Assembly (NCBI GenBank): GCA_964384905.1
Contig: CAYLND010000001.1
Coordinates: 10,910-74,909, forward strand
From: Gp22-AA3 sp964384905
Lineage (GTDB): Bacteria > Acidobacteriota > Polarisedimenticolia > Gp22-AA2
Direction: 5' to 3'
DNA: 64,000 bases
Part shown: one piece after another, positions 16,435-24,918 of the stretch
Layout: each line of letters opens with the position of its first letter
How positions within the stretch are numbered: the first letter of the stretch is position 1
Position numbers and translations under genes: made by a program
Notes under the pieces: model-generated
Seen by the model: only the letters and a program-made list of their open reading frames with translations
Databases searched by the model: none
Told to the model about the DNA's origin: nothing

Positions 16435-18537
16435 TCAATGGGAGGCGGCGGCCGTTCCTTCCTTGGCGGCCTTGTGGGCCGCGACGATCTTCGCCTGCAA
16501 GTGGGAGGGAACCTCCTCGTAGTGCGCGAACGACATCCGGTACGATCCGCGGCCGCCCGTGATCGACTTGAGCGTCGACGCGTAGGTCAGCATCTCGACC
16601 ATCGGGACCTGGGCCTTGATCGCCTGCATCGAGCCCTGGGCGTTCATCCCCTGGACCCGGCCGCGCCGGGAGTTCAGATCCCCCATCAGGTCGCCCATGT
16701 ACTGCTCGGGGGCGGCGATCTCCACGTTCATGATCGGCTCGAGGAGGGTGGCTCCGGCCTCCTCCATCGCCTTCTTGAAGGCCAGCGAGCCCGCGATCTT
16801 GAAGGCGATGTCCGAGGAGTCGACCGTGTGATACGAGCCGTCGAACAGGATGACGCGGAAATCGACCACGGGATACCCCGCGAGGAAGCCCTGCATCCGG
16901 GCGTCCTGAATGCCCTTCTCCACCGAGGGTATGAAGTTCTTGGGGATGGAGCCGCCGAAGATCTCGTCCTTGAATTCGAATCCCGCGCCGCGCGACAGCG
17001 GCTCGAGCTTGATCCAGCAGTCGCCGAACTGACCGTGGCCGCCGGTCTGCTTCTTATGCCGTCCCTGGGCCTCCGCCTTCTTCTTGATGGTCTCGAAGTA
17101 GGGCACCTTGGGGGCGTGCAGGATCGCCTCGACGCCGAACTTCTTTTTCATGCGTGCCAGGGCGACCTCGACGTGCAGATCGCTGTTGCCGGCGATGATC
17201 AGCTCGTGCGTCTGGGCGTCGCGGCGGAACTGGATGGTGGGGTCCTCCTCGACCAGACGGTGCAGGACCTGGGAGATCTTCTCCTCGTCGGCCCGCGACT
17301 TGGGCTGCAGGGCGAAGGCGATCGAGGGCTCCGGAAACTCGACCTTCGGGTAGAGGATCGGGTGGGCCTTGTCGGCGAGCGTATCGCCCGTGCTGGTCTC
17401 CTTGAGCTTCGGCACCGCGGCGATGTCACCGCTGCGGACCTCCGGCACCGGCTCCGACTCCTTCCCCTGCAGGGAGAGGATGGCCCCCAGACGCTCCTGC
17501 GCGTCGCGGCTGGCGTTGTAAACGGTCGTGTCCGATTTGATGGAGCCGGAGTAGACGCGGAACAGGGAGATCTTGCCGGAGTAAGGGTCGGCGATCGTCT
17601 TGAAGACGAACGCCGAATAGGGCTCGCCGGGCGTTCCCAGACGCTCCACCGGCGCGCGGTCCTTGGGGTTCTCGCCCTTGAAGGGGGAGCGCTCGCCCGG
17701 ATGGGGCAGGAGCGCGATCAGAACATCGAGGATCGGGTGCGCCCCGATGTTTCCCAGGGCGGAGGCGCACAGGATCGGGAAGATCGTCCGCGCCTTGACT
17801 CCCTTGGACAGACCCGCCGCCAGCTCCTCCTGCGACAGGGCGCCCTTCTCGAAGAAGGTCTCCATCAGGGAGTCGTCCACCTCGGCCACCACCTCCACGA
17901 GCTTGTCGCGCGCCTCCTTCGTCGCGGCCGTGAGCTCGGAGGGAATCTCCGTCACCTTGTTGCGGCCGCTCTCGTCCTTCTCGTACACGTACGCCTTGTT
18001 CGCGATGAGATCGACCACGCCCGAGAACGCCTTCTCCGCCCCGATCGGAATCTGCACCGGGACCGCCTGCCGCCCGAAGGCCTTGGTGATCGAGTCGACG
18101 GCCCGCGCGAACGAGGCGTTCTCGCGATCCAGCTTGTTGACGACGAACAGCCGCGGCAGGTCGAAACCGGCGGCGTATCCCCAGGCCTCTTCGGTCTGCA
18201 CCTCGACGCCCGCCACGCCGTCGATGACCAGGAGGGCCCCGTCCACGACACGCAGGACCGCCTTGGCGTCGGCGATGAACGCGCCGTAGCCCGGGGTGTC
18301 CAGGACGTTCAGCTTGACCTTCTTCCACTCCAGATGACACAGGGCGGAGGAGATGGAGACTTTGCGGGCGATCTCCTCCTCGTCGAAGTCGGAGACCGTG
18401 TTGCCCTGGTCGACGCGACCCAGGCGGTTGACAGTGCCGGAGGAGAACAGGAGAGATGATGTGAGGGAGGTCTTGCCGGAGGAGCCGTGACCGATGATCC
18501 CGACGTTGCGGATCTCGGACATCTCAAAGACCTTCAT
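16435..18537 (-). CDS. Elongation factor G-like translational GTPase (EF-G2-type paralogue)
   Basis: This 700-residue protein has the five-domain EF-G layout with G1 GHGSSGKTSLTSSLLF, G3 DTPGYGAF, G4 NKLDREN and the C-terminal EF-G region GGRGSYRMSFAHYEEVPSHL. Canonical FusA has AHIDAGKTT in G1 and RGITI in G2; here G1 is GHGSSGKT and the switch I region reads EEEIARKVSISSAL. This marks the EF-G-like paralogue found beside a separate canonical FusA in many bacteria; its exact role (slow or stress-related translocation has been proposed for relatives) is not known. It follows the Cys-rich lipoprotein gene by 27 bases and probably shares its promoter. Confidence 0.9.
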   Translation of the reverse strand: MKVFEMSEIRNVGIIGHGSSGKTSLTSSLLFSSGTVNRLGRVDQGNTVSDFDEEEIARKVSISSALCHLEWKKVKLNVLDTPGYGAFIADAKAVLRVVDGALLVIDGVAGVEVQTEEAWGYAAGFDLPRLFVVNKLDRENASFARAVDSITKAFGRQAVPVQIPIGAEKAFSGVVDLIANKAYVYEKDESGRNKVTEIPSELTAATKEARDKLVEVVAEVDDSLMETFFEKGALSQEELAAGLSKGVKARTIFPILCASALGNIGAHPILDVLIALLPHPGERSPFKGENPKDRAPVERLGTPGEPYSAFVFKTIADPYSGKISLFRVYSGSIKSDTTVYNASRDAQERLGAILSLQGKESEPVPEVRSGDIAAVPKLKETSTGDTLADKAHPILYPKVEFPEPSIAFALQPKSRADEEKISQVLHRLVEEDPTIQFRRDAQTHELIIAGNSDLHVEVALARMKKKFGVEAILHAPKVPYFETIKKKAEAQGRHKKQTGGHGQFGDCWIKLEPLSRGAGFEFKDEIFGGSIPKNFIPSVEKGIQDARMQGFLAGYPVVDFRVILFDGSYHTVDSSDIAFKIAGSLAFKKAMEEAGATLLEPIMNVEIAAPEQYMGDLMGDLNSRRGRVQGMNAQGSMQAIKAQVPMVEMLTYASTLKSITGGRGSYRMSFAHYEEVPSHLQAKIVAAHKAAKEGTAAASH

Positions 18538-18564
18538 GCGAGGGTTCCCTCACCCCCGCGCACG

Positions 18565-19062
18565 TCACTTCCCGGACTTCACCTCGTCGTAGACCTTCTG
18601 CACCACGGACTTCACGACGGGGCAGCGCGGATCGTTGACGTAGCAGCGGGCCAGCGTATCGTTCTTGCAGCCGCAGGAGCACATCTCGCTGTTCACGCGC
18701 TGGAGAAATTTCTCCTTCCGCCCGGGCTTCAGCCCCGCGACGTCGATGCCCGGCAGCTCGGTGAAATAGTTGGCGACCGCGACGATCGGAATCGTGTTGG
18801 TCGCGGCCGGAACCCCTTTGACGGCGCCGGTGGCGTTCTCCGGCTGCAGCTCCGGCGCGTCGAGTGGAGTGTTGTCGGTGTCGGCCGCAGGATTGGCCTT
18901 CGCCTCCTGCGCCGCGGGGGGGGCCGGCGTGGCCTGAGCGTCCGGGGCTTTGGCCGGAGTCGAGCCGGCTTCGGGGCCGCCCGACCGGGAGCAGGCGACC
19001 GGGAGGAACAGCAGAGCAAGCAGCGCTGCCAGGAGCGTCGTACGTCCGCGGGCGACCGGCAC
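18565..19062 (-). CDS. Small lipoprotein with a CxCxC cysteine cluster
   Basis: The 165-residue product starts VPVARGRTTLLAALLALLF and has a lipobox ending PVAC, so it should be a lipid-anchored envelope protein. A Pro/Ala-rich linker follows. The C-terminal 65 residues hold a cysteine pattern C-x-C-x-C-x7-C-x6-C (MCSCGCKNDTLARCY), reminiscent of PCYCGC-motif proteins; metal binding is an inference. The GTG at 19062 is preferred because AAGGAGAG lies five bases upstream, although the frame stays open to 19134. It is first in a unit with the EF-G-like gene. Confidence 0.78.
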   Translation of the reverse strand: MPVARGRTTLLAALLALLFLPVACSRSGGPEAGSTPAKAPDAQATPAPPAAQEAKANPAADTDNTPLDAPELQPENATGAVKGVPAATNTIPIVAVANYFTELPGIDVAGLKPGRKEKFLQRVNSEMCSCGCKNDTLARCYVNDPRCPVVKSVVQKVYDEVKSGK

Positions 19063-19105
19063 TGGATCTCTCCTTCCAAGCCTGGAATGCTTGACAGAGT
19101 GCGGG

Positions 19106-19134
19106 AGTGTACCGCCGGGCAGGGGCCAAGTCAA
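19106..19134 (-). promoter_or_regulatory. Sigma70-type promoter of the lipoprotein/EF-G-like unit
   Basis: Minus-strand TTGACT (19134-19129) and TACACT (19111-19106) are spaced by 17 bases. Transcription would begin near 19099, some 37 bases before the GTG at 19062 with its AAGGAGAG ribosome site. Confidence 0.68.
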
Positions 19135-19147
19135 GAAACCGCGGGCC

Positions 19148-19153
19148 TATAAT
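19148..19153 (+). promoter_or_regulatory. Consensus -10 box before the nucleotidyltransferase gene
   Basis: A perfect TATAAT lies 51 bases before the GTG at 19204. The matching -35 position (around 19125) is poor, so an activator or a different sigma factor may be needed, or it may be chance. It diverges from the lipoprotein promoter. Confidence 0.35.
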
Positions 19154-19203
19154 GAGCCACGCGCGGCCGGACCTGTGGCCGTGCGGCCGGAGACCGCCAC
19201 CGC

Positions 19204-20292
19204 GTGTCCACGCCAGCCGAATCGCCGGACGATCCCCGGCTCGCCGCCGGGATCCTGGGTCTCTTCCAGGGCGAGGCTCCGCGGATCGTCGCGGCCCCCC
19301 GGATTCTGGACGCCTGCCTCGATCGCTACGAGTGCGGAGGTTATCTCCACGCGTCCTGGACGCGGGCCGGCCGTCTCGGCGTCCTGCCGCCCGCCTGGAC
19401 CCAGGCGCTGGCCCGGGCCCGTCACAAAACCACGGTCGACACTCTGGCGGCGCTCGCGGAATTCAGGCGGCTGGCCGCCCACCTCCTCGCGGAGCAGGCG
19501 CGCTTCGTCCTGCTCAAGGGGATGGCGTACCTTCTCGATCTCTACCCCGATCCGGGGGAGCGACGGCTGACCGATATCGATCTTCTGATCCGTCCGCAGG
19601 ACGCGGGCCGGATCGCCCGGCGTCTGGAGCGCTCCGGTTTCCGAGGGGAGACCGACGGCCACTTCCCCGACAACCGGCGCTTCGAGATGTGGCTGCCGGG
19701 ACCCTCCCCCTGCCGCTTCGAGTTCCATTGGTCGCTCGGGCTCCCGCATCGGGCGCGCGTCGACCAGGAGGAGGTCTGGGAGCGTGCCTGCGCGGCGGTC
19801 CTGGAAGAGATCCCCTGCCGCCGCCTGGCCATCGAAGACGCCATCCTTTATCACGCCATGCACGCCGCCGATCATTATTTCGGGCCGTCCCTCAAGTGGG
19901 CCATCGATCTCAGGGAGATGCTCCGCCGGTGGCGACCGGATCGGGACGCTCTCCTGGAGCGCGCGGCCCGTTGGCGCTGTCGCGCTGCGCTCCATCTCGC
20001 TCTGCGGCACGTCGCCAAGGTCTTCCCCGGGGATGTTCCGGACGACCTGATGCGGCGCACCGCACCGGGGCGGCTGCGCGCCGCTCTGCAGCGCCGCTAT
20101 CTGGCCCGTGATCCGCTGTCCCTGCTGCGGGTGAGAGGAGACTCGTTCTGGAGATACCCCCTGCGCTGCCTGATGCTGGACCGCGCCGCGGACGCCGTGC
20201 GGTTGACTCTCGAGGTCCTCGCTCGCCCGGTGACCCGGCCGCTCGCCCGTCTACGAGGCGCGGCGGTGCCGCCGTGGCGGTGGCGTGATTGA
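19204..20292 (+). CDS. Nucleotidyltransferase family protein (NTP_transf_5 type)
   Basis: This 362-residue protein resembles the uncharacterised nucleotidyltransferase family often found in polysaccharide and exosortase-type loci. The segment FVLLKGMAYLLDLY followed by GERRLTDIDLLIRPQDA gives the family's lysine-glycine and Asp-x-Asp (D-I-D) metal site near residues 115-125. Later motifs are AIEDAILYHAMHAADH and LKWAIDLREML, also typical. What it nucleotidylates is unknown. The GTG start lacks a clear ribosome site. Confidence 0.75.
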   Translation: MSTPAESPDDPRLAAGILGLFQGEAPRIVAAPRILDACLDRYECGGYLHASWTRAGRLGVLPPAWTQALARARHKTTVDTLAALAEFRRLAAHLLAEQARFVLLKGMAYLLDLYPDPGERRLTDIDLLIRPQDAGRIARRLERSGFRGETDGHFPDNRRFEMWLPGPSPCRFEFHWSLGLPHRARVDQEEVWERACAAVLEEIPCRRLAIEDAILYHAMHAADHYFGPSLKWAIDLREMLRRWRPDRDALLERAARWRCRAALHLALRHVAKVFPGDVPDDLMRRTAPGRLRAALQRRYLARDPLSLLRVRGDSFWRYPLRCLMLDRAADAVRLTLEVLARPVTRPLARLRGAAVPPWRWRD

Positions 20293-20318
20293 CCCTCCCG
20301 ATCCGCGGGTGGTAACCT
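20289..20318 (+). promoter_or_regulatory. Promoter of the nfo-que unit
   Basis: TTGACC (20289-20294) overlaps the stop codon of the preceding gene; 18 bases later comes TAACCT (20313-20318) preceded by TGG, an extended -10. Transcription would start about at the GTG at 20326, making nfo leaderless. Confidence 0.42.
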
Positions 20319-20325
20319 ACGATGC

Positions 20326-21276
20326 GTGCCACACGTCCGGACGCGCAAGGTTTCCTGGACCATCCCGAGACGCCCAATCGGCGCCCATATGTCGATTGCC
20401 GGGGGCGTCGACCTGGCGATCGAGCGCGGCGCCTCGATCGGCTGCACCGCGATCCAGATGTTCACCAAGAGCAGCAACCAGTGGGCAGCCCGGACGCTTC
20501 CCGACGAGGAGGTCGCCCGTTTCCGGGCGGCGCGGGCGGCGAGCGGCGTCGCGTCGGTCGTGGCGCACGACTCCTATCTGATCAATCTCTGCTCTCCCGA
20601 CGATCGTCTCTGGGAAAAATCGATCGACGCGTGCCATCTCGAGCTGCAGCGCTGTGAGCGGCTCGGCGTGGAGACGCTGGTGGTCCATCCCGGCGGCCAC
20701 ATGGGACAGGGGGAGGAGTTCGCCATGCGCCGTCTGGCGGACGCGATCGACGTCCTGCACGACCGGCGGCCCGCGGGCGGCGCGTCGATCGCCCTGGAGA
20801 CGATGGCGGGGCAGGGGACCGTGATCGGTCATCGCTTCGCCCAGCTGGCCGGGGTGATCGGCCTGACCAGGGATCCCGATCGCGTCGGCGTCTGTCTCGA
20901 CACGTGTCACGTGTTCGCGGCGGGCTACGATCTGAGGACGAGGGCCGCGTACCAGGAGACGATGCGCCGCTTCGAGGGCACGATCGGGCTGGCCCGCCTG
21001 CGCGCCGTGCACGTCAACGATTCCAAGCGTGAGCTGGGGAGCCGCGTCGACCGCCACGAGCATGTGGGGAAGGGTCATCTCGGGCTCGAAGCGTTCCGCC
21101 TGCTGATGACCGATCCGCGGCTCGAGGGCCTGCCTCTGATCCTGGAGACCCCGAAGGACGAGAAGACCCTGCGGGAGGACGTGGCGAACCTGGACACCCT
21201 CATCGCTCTGGCCTCGACCGCGAAGGGGCGTCGGGTCGCGCCGGCGGCCAGGTTGACGGCCGGGGGCGCCGCATGA
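20326..21276 (+). CDS. nfo: Deoxyribonuclease IV (AP endonuclease, Nfo family)
   Basis: Endonuclease IV cleaves 5' of abasic sites in base-excision repair. The 316-residue TIM-barrel protein shows the metal ligands in order: His in IGAHMSIAGG, His in VVAHDSY, His in LVVHPGGHMG, Glu in LETMAGQG, Asp and His in LDTCHVFAAGYD, His and Asp in HVND, His in HEHVGKGHLG and Glu in LILETP. Length is slightly above usual because of about 20 extra N-terminal residues. It overlaps queE by four bases. Confidence 0.96.
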   Translation: MPHVRTRKVSWTIPRRPIGAHMSIAGGVDLAIERGASIGCTAIQMFTKSSNQWAARTLPDEEVARFRAARAASGVASVVAHDSYLINLCSPDDRLWEKSIDACHLELQRCERLGVETLVVHPGGHMGQGEEFAMRRLADAIDVLHDRRPAGGASIALETMAGQGTVIGHRFAQLAGVIGLTRDPDRVGVCLDTCHVFAAGYDLRTRAAYQETMRRFEGTIGLARLRAVHVNDSKRELGSRVDRHEHVGKGHLGLEAFRLLMTDPRLEGLPLILETPKDEKTLREDVANLDTLIALASTAKGRRVAPAARLTAGGAA

Positions 21277-21950
21277 ATGCCACGGCCGCCGTGCGCGATC
21301 GCGCCTCGACCGTCCTCAAGGTGAACGAGATCTTCCATTCCATCCAGGGCGAGTCGCGTCACGCGGGAAGACCGTGCGTGTTCGTGCGGCTGACCGGCTG
21401 CAATCTGCGCTGCGTCTGGTGCGACACCGCCTACGCCTTCGAGGAGGGGATCGATCTCAGCGTCGGCTCGATCCTGGATCGGGTGGCGTCGTACGCGACG
21501 CGCTATGCGCTCGTGACAGGAGGCGAGCCGCTCGCTCAGGAAGGGGCCGCCGACCTGGTCGCCGAGCTGTGCGATCGCGGTTACGAGGTCGCCGTGGAGA
21601 CCGGCGGGAGTCTGGACATCTCGCGGCTGGATCGGCGGGCGATGGTTGTGATGGATCTCAAATGCCCGGGGAGCGGCATGAGCCAGAAGAACCACTGGGA
21701 GAACATCCCCCGGCTGAAGCCCGGTGACGAGGTGAAATTCGTCGTGGCCGACCGCGCGGACTACGAGTGGGCGCGCGATGTCATCGCCAGGCACCGGCTC
21801 GGCGAGCGCTGCCGCCTGCTGCTCTCCCCGGTTCACGGCGCGCTCGCGCCCCGGCCTCTGGCGGAGTGGATCCTGGAGGATCGTCTGCCGGTCCGTCTGC
21901 AGCTGCAAATCCACAAGTACATCTGGCCTCCCGACCTGCGGGGGGTGTGA
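21273..21950 (+). CDS. queE: 7-carboxy-7-deazaguanine synthase
   Basis: QueE is a radical-SAM enzyme that contracts 6-carboxytetrahydropterin to 7-carboxy-7-deazaguanine in queuosine synthesis. The 225-residue protein has NEIFHSIQGESRHAG, the family's CxxxCxxC at Cys43, Cys47 and Cys50 (CNLRCVWC), VTGGEPL and a C-terminal QLQIHKYIW. The ATG overlaps the nfo stop (ATGA) and queC begins 15 bases downstream. Confidence 0.96.
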   Translation: MNATAAVRDRASTVLKVNEIFHSIQGESRHAGRPCVFVRLTGCNLRCVWCDTAYAFEEGIDLSVGSILDRVASYATRYALVTGGEPLAQEGAADLVAELCDRGYEVAVETGGSLDISRLDRRAMVVMDLKCPGSGMSQKNHWENIPRLKPGDEVKFVVADRADYEWARDVIARHRLGERCRLLLSPVHGALAPRPLAEWILEDRLPVRLQLQIHKYIWPPDLRGV

Positions 21951-21965
21951 CAGCCGGGGCCGGGC

Positions 21966-22655
21966 ATGTCGTCCCCCGCTCCCCGAGAGACTCTCGCGGT
22001 GGTCCTGCTGAGCGGCGGCATGGATTCGTGCGTCACCGCCGCCCTGGCGCGCGAGACGTGCGAGCTGGCGCTCTTGCACGTCTCCTACGGCCAGCGCACG
22101 GAGGAGCGCGAGCGGCGCTCCTTTCATGACATCGCGCGGCACTATGCCGTGACGCGCCGCCTGGCGGCGCGGCTCGATCATCTCAGGATGATCGGCGGCT
22201 CGGCCCTGACCGATGCGTCGCGCGACGCCGTCTCCGCCCGCCGCGCGGACTCGTCCATCCCCGACACCTACGTGCCGTTCCGCAACACGCAGCTCCTGGC
22301 GCTGGCGGTGTCCTGGGCGGAGGTGATCGGGGCGCGACGCGTCTACATCGGCGCGGTGCAGGAGGACAGCAGCGGCTACCCCGACTGTCGCGAGGAGTAC
22401 TACGACGCCTTCAACCGCTTGCTGCGGGTCGGCACGCGCCCGGAGACCCGCATGGAAGTCCTCACGCCGCTCATCCATCGGAGCAAGGAGCAGATCGTCC
22501 GGGAAGGACTGCGTCTTGGCGCGCCTTTCCATCTCACCTGGTCGTGCTACATCGACGAGGAGGCGGCCTGCGGTCGCTGCGAGTCCTGCCTGCTGCGGCT
22601 GAAGGGGTTCCGTGCGGCGGGGGTCGCCGACCCGATTCCGTACCGGGCGACATGA
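21966..22655 (+). CDS. queC: 7-cyano-7-deazaguanine synthase
   Basis: QueC converts 7-carboxy-7-deazaguanine to preQ0 with ammonia and ATP. The 229-residue protein has the PP-loop VVLLSGGMDSCVTA, YVPFRNTQLLALA, EDSSGYPDCREEYY and a C-terminal zinc site CGRCESCLLR with a further upstream Cys (TWSCY). Its stop overlaps the queA start as ATGA. Confidence 0.96.
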   Translation: MSSPAPRETLAVVLLSGGMDSCVTAALARETCELALLHVSYGQRTEERERRSFHDIARHYAVTRRLAARLDHLRMIGGSALTDASRDAVSARRADSSIPDTYVPFRNTQLLALAVSWAEVIGARRVYIGAVQEDSSGYPDCREEYYDAFNRLLRVGTRPETRMEVLTPLIHRSKEQIVREGLRLGAPFHLTWSCYIDEEAACGRCESCLLRLKGFRAAGVADPIPYRAT

Positions 22656-23701
22656 GGACCGATCAGTTCGACTATCGTCTGCCGGCCGGGCGTGTCGCGC
22701 AGGAGCCCTGCGCGAGGCGGGACGGCTCACGCCTGATGGTCCTCGACCGGCGGGGCGGGGGAGCCACCGACACGACCTTCGCCGCCATCGGCCGGCACCT
22801 GCGCCCGGGGGATCTGCTCGTCCTGAACGACACGCGGGTGATCCCGGCGCGCCTGCGGGCCCGAAAACCGACGGGCGGCCTCGTCGAGTTTCTGCTCGTG
22901 ACCCGCGAGGGTGCCGAGGCGGACGGGACGTGGCGCTGCCTGGCGTCGACCGCGCGCGGAATGAGGCCGGGAGTCCGCCTGGGCGTGGCGCCGGGCCTCG
23001 ACATCGAGTTTCTGGGCGAGACCGGGGACGGGCGCGTCCGCGCGCGCCTGCACGCGGAGGATGGGAACCCGGACGAGGCGCTGCGGCGGCACGGCCGAGT
23101 GCCTTTGCCGCCGTACATCCATCGCGAGGATCGGGACGACCGCGACGTCATCGATCGCGAGCGCTACCAGACGGTGTACGCGCGCCGGGACGGGGCGATC
23201 GCGGCGCCGACGGCGGGGCTCCATTTCACGGAAGAGCTGCTCGCGGGGCTGCGCGCCGGCGGGATCGAGACCGCCGCGCTGACGCTCCACGTGGGCCCCG
23301 CGACGTTCCAGCCGGTCCGCGCGCCCCGCGTCGAGGATCACCGCCTCGAGGCCGAGGCGTTCCGACTGCCCGACGAGACCGCGGCGGCGATCGCGGCCTG
23401 CCGGGCGCGCGGCGGTCGCGTCGTGGCCGTCGGCACGACGGTGGTGCGCGTTCTCGAGGAGCGCGCGCGGAACGACGGACAGGTCGAACCGGGCGAGGGG
23501 TGGTGCGGGACCATCATCATGCCGGGGCACCGCTTTCGCTCCGTCGACGCGCTGCTGACCAATTTCCACCTGCCGCGCACCTCCCTGCTCGTCCTGGTCG
23601 CCGCCTTTGCCGGGCGGGAGCGTGTCCTGGCCGCCTACGAACAGGCGATCGCCCTCGGCTTCCGCTTCTACTCCTACGGCGACGCGATGCTGATCCTGTG
23701 A
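22652..23701 (+). CDS. queA: S-adenosylmethionine:tRNA ribosyltransferase-isomerase
   Basis: QueA transfers the ribosyl part of SAM to preQ1 in tRNA, making epoxyqueuosine. The 349-residue protein starts at the ATG overlapping the queC stop and shows FDYRLPAGRVAQEP, LVLNDTRVIPARL, PPYIHRE, the motif DRERYQTVYAR, AAPTAGLHFT and a terminal FHLPRTSLLVLV. The frame extends upstream to 22544 only as read-through of queC. It ends in GTGA overlapping tgt. Confidence 0.97.
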   Translation: MRTDQFDYRLPAGRVAQEPCARRDGSRLMVLDRRGGGATDTTFAAIGRHLRPGDLLVLNDTRVIPARLRARKPTGGLVEFLLVTREGAEADGTWRCLASTARGMRPGVRLGVAPGLDIEFLGETGDGRVRARLHAEDGNPDEALRRHGRVPLPPYIHREDRDDRDVIDRERYQTVYARRDGAIAAPTAGLHFTEELLAGLRAGGIETAALTLHVGPATFQPVRAPRVEDHRLEAEAFRLPDETAAAIAACRARGGRVVAVGTTVVRVLEERARNDGQVEPGEGWCGTIIMPGHRFRSVDALLTNFHLPRTSLLVLVAAFAGRERVLAAYEQAIALGFRFYSYGDAMLIL

Positions 23702-24918
23702 GCGGCCCGTTCTCGTTCCGCGTCCTGGAGCGCGACCCCGCGACCGCGGCGCGACGCGGCCGGATCACGACCGCCCACGGTTCCATCGAGACGCCCGCCT
23801 TCATGCCGGTCGGGACCGCGGGCACGGTGAAGGGCATGACTCCCGAGGAGCTCGAATCGCTCGATTTCGAGATGCTCCTCGCCAACACCTACCACCTCGC
23901 CCTGCGACCCGGCGAAGAGGTGGTGCGCCGCCTCGGCGGCCTGCACCGTTTCATGGGCTGGGGGCGCGCCCTTCTGACCGACAGCGGCGGATTCCAGGTG
24001 CTCAGTCTGGCGGCCCTGCGGACCGTCACCGACGACGGGGTGACCTTCCGCTCGCACCTCGACGGATCGCTCCTGTCCATGACGCCGGAGCGCAGCATGC
24101 AGATCCAGTCGTCCCTGGGAGCGGACATCGTCATGGCCTTCGACGACTGCCCCGCCCTGCCGTCGCCCCGCCCGCGCATCGTCGAGGCGGTCCGCCGGAC
24201 GTCGCTGTGGGCGCGGCGCAGCCGTGCGGCCCTCGCGGGGTCCGGGCAGGCCTTGTTCGGGATCGTCCAGGGCGGTGACGACCCGGAGCTGCGCGAGACC
24301 AGCGCGCGTGAGATCACCGACATCGGGTTCGACGGATACGCCATCGGTGGCGTCTCCGTCGGGGAATCGGCCGAACGCAGCCGCGCCGTCGTCGCGCGGA
24401 CCGCTCCGCTTCTGCCGCAGGAGCGCCCGCGCTACCTGATGGGGATGGGGACGCCCGCCGACCTGGTCGAGATGGTGGCGCTCGGCTGCGACCTGTTCGA
24501 CTGCGTCCTGCCGACCCGCAACGCCCGCAACGGGACCCTGTTCACCCCCGAGGGGCGCCTGTCGATCAAGAGGAAGGAGTTCGCCGACGACCCGCGGCCG
24601 ATCGATCCCGGCTGTGCTTGCCCCGTCTGCGGGCGTTTCTCGCGCGCCTACCTCAGGCATCTCTACCTGGCCGGCGAGATCCTGTCGATGCGGCTGAACA
24701 CGCTGCACAACCTGCATCACTATGCCGCGCTGATGCGGAGGGCGCGCGCCGCGATCGACGCGGGGCGCTACGCCGATTTTCTGTCGGCGTTCCGTTCCCG
24801 CTGGACCGACGCGCGCCCATCGCCCGGCGACCTGGTCGACGGCCCGATCGCCGAGGGCGCGGAGGCCCTGCGTGGCGGCAGGGCTCGGCGCACGTTTGCG
24901 GGGGAGAGGAGCGAATGA
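23698..24918 (+). CDS. tgt: tRNA-guanine transglycosylase
   Basis: Tgt swaps guanine 34 for preQ1 in tRNAs with GUN anticodons. The 406-residue protein (GTG start overlapping the queA stop) shows GTVKGMTPEEL, ANTYHL, LTDSGGFQVLSL with catalytic Asp95, GGVSVGE, YLMGMGTPADLVE, DCVLPTRNARNG containing the nucleophilic Asp, and the zinc site CACPVCGRF with a distal His in NLHHY. It overlaps the next gene as ATGA. Confidence 0.97.
   Translation: MSGPFSFRVLERDPATAARRGRITTAHGSIETPAFMPVGTAGTVKGMTPEELESLDFEMLLANTYHLALRPGEEVVRRLGGLHRFMGWGRALLTDSGGFQVLSLAALRTVTDDGVTFRSHLDGSLLSMTPERSMQIQSSLGADIVMAFDDCPALPSPRPRIVEAVRRTSLWARRSRAALAGSGQALFGIVQGGDDPELRETSAREITDIGFDGYAIGGVSVGESAERSRAVVARTAPLLPQERPRYLMGMGTPADLVEMVALGCDLFDCVLPTRNARNGTLFTPEGRLSIKRKEFADDPRPIDPGCACPVCGRFSRAYLRHLYLAGEILSMRLNTLHNLHHYAALMRRARAAIDAGRYADFLSAFRSRWTDARPSPGDLVDGPIAEGAEALRGGRARRTFAGERSE

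Noticed and set aside
18538..18556. Inverted repeat GAGGG/CCCTC just before the EF-G-like start.
   Set aside because: The two-base loop is too short for a stable hairpin and no regulatory role can be argued.
22612..23697. Upstream part of a 768-codon open frame ending in Tgt.
   Set aside because: It is Arg/Pro/Gly-rich shadow of queA. The Tgt protein begins at the GTG at 23698 that overlaps the queA stop.
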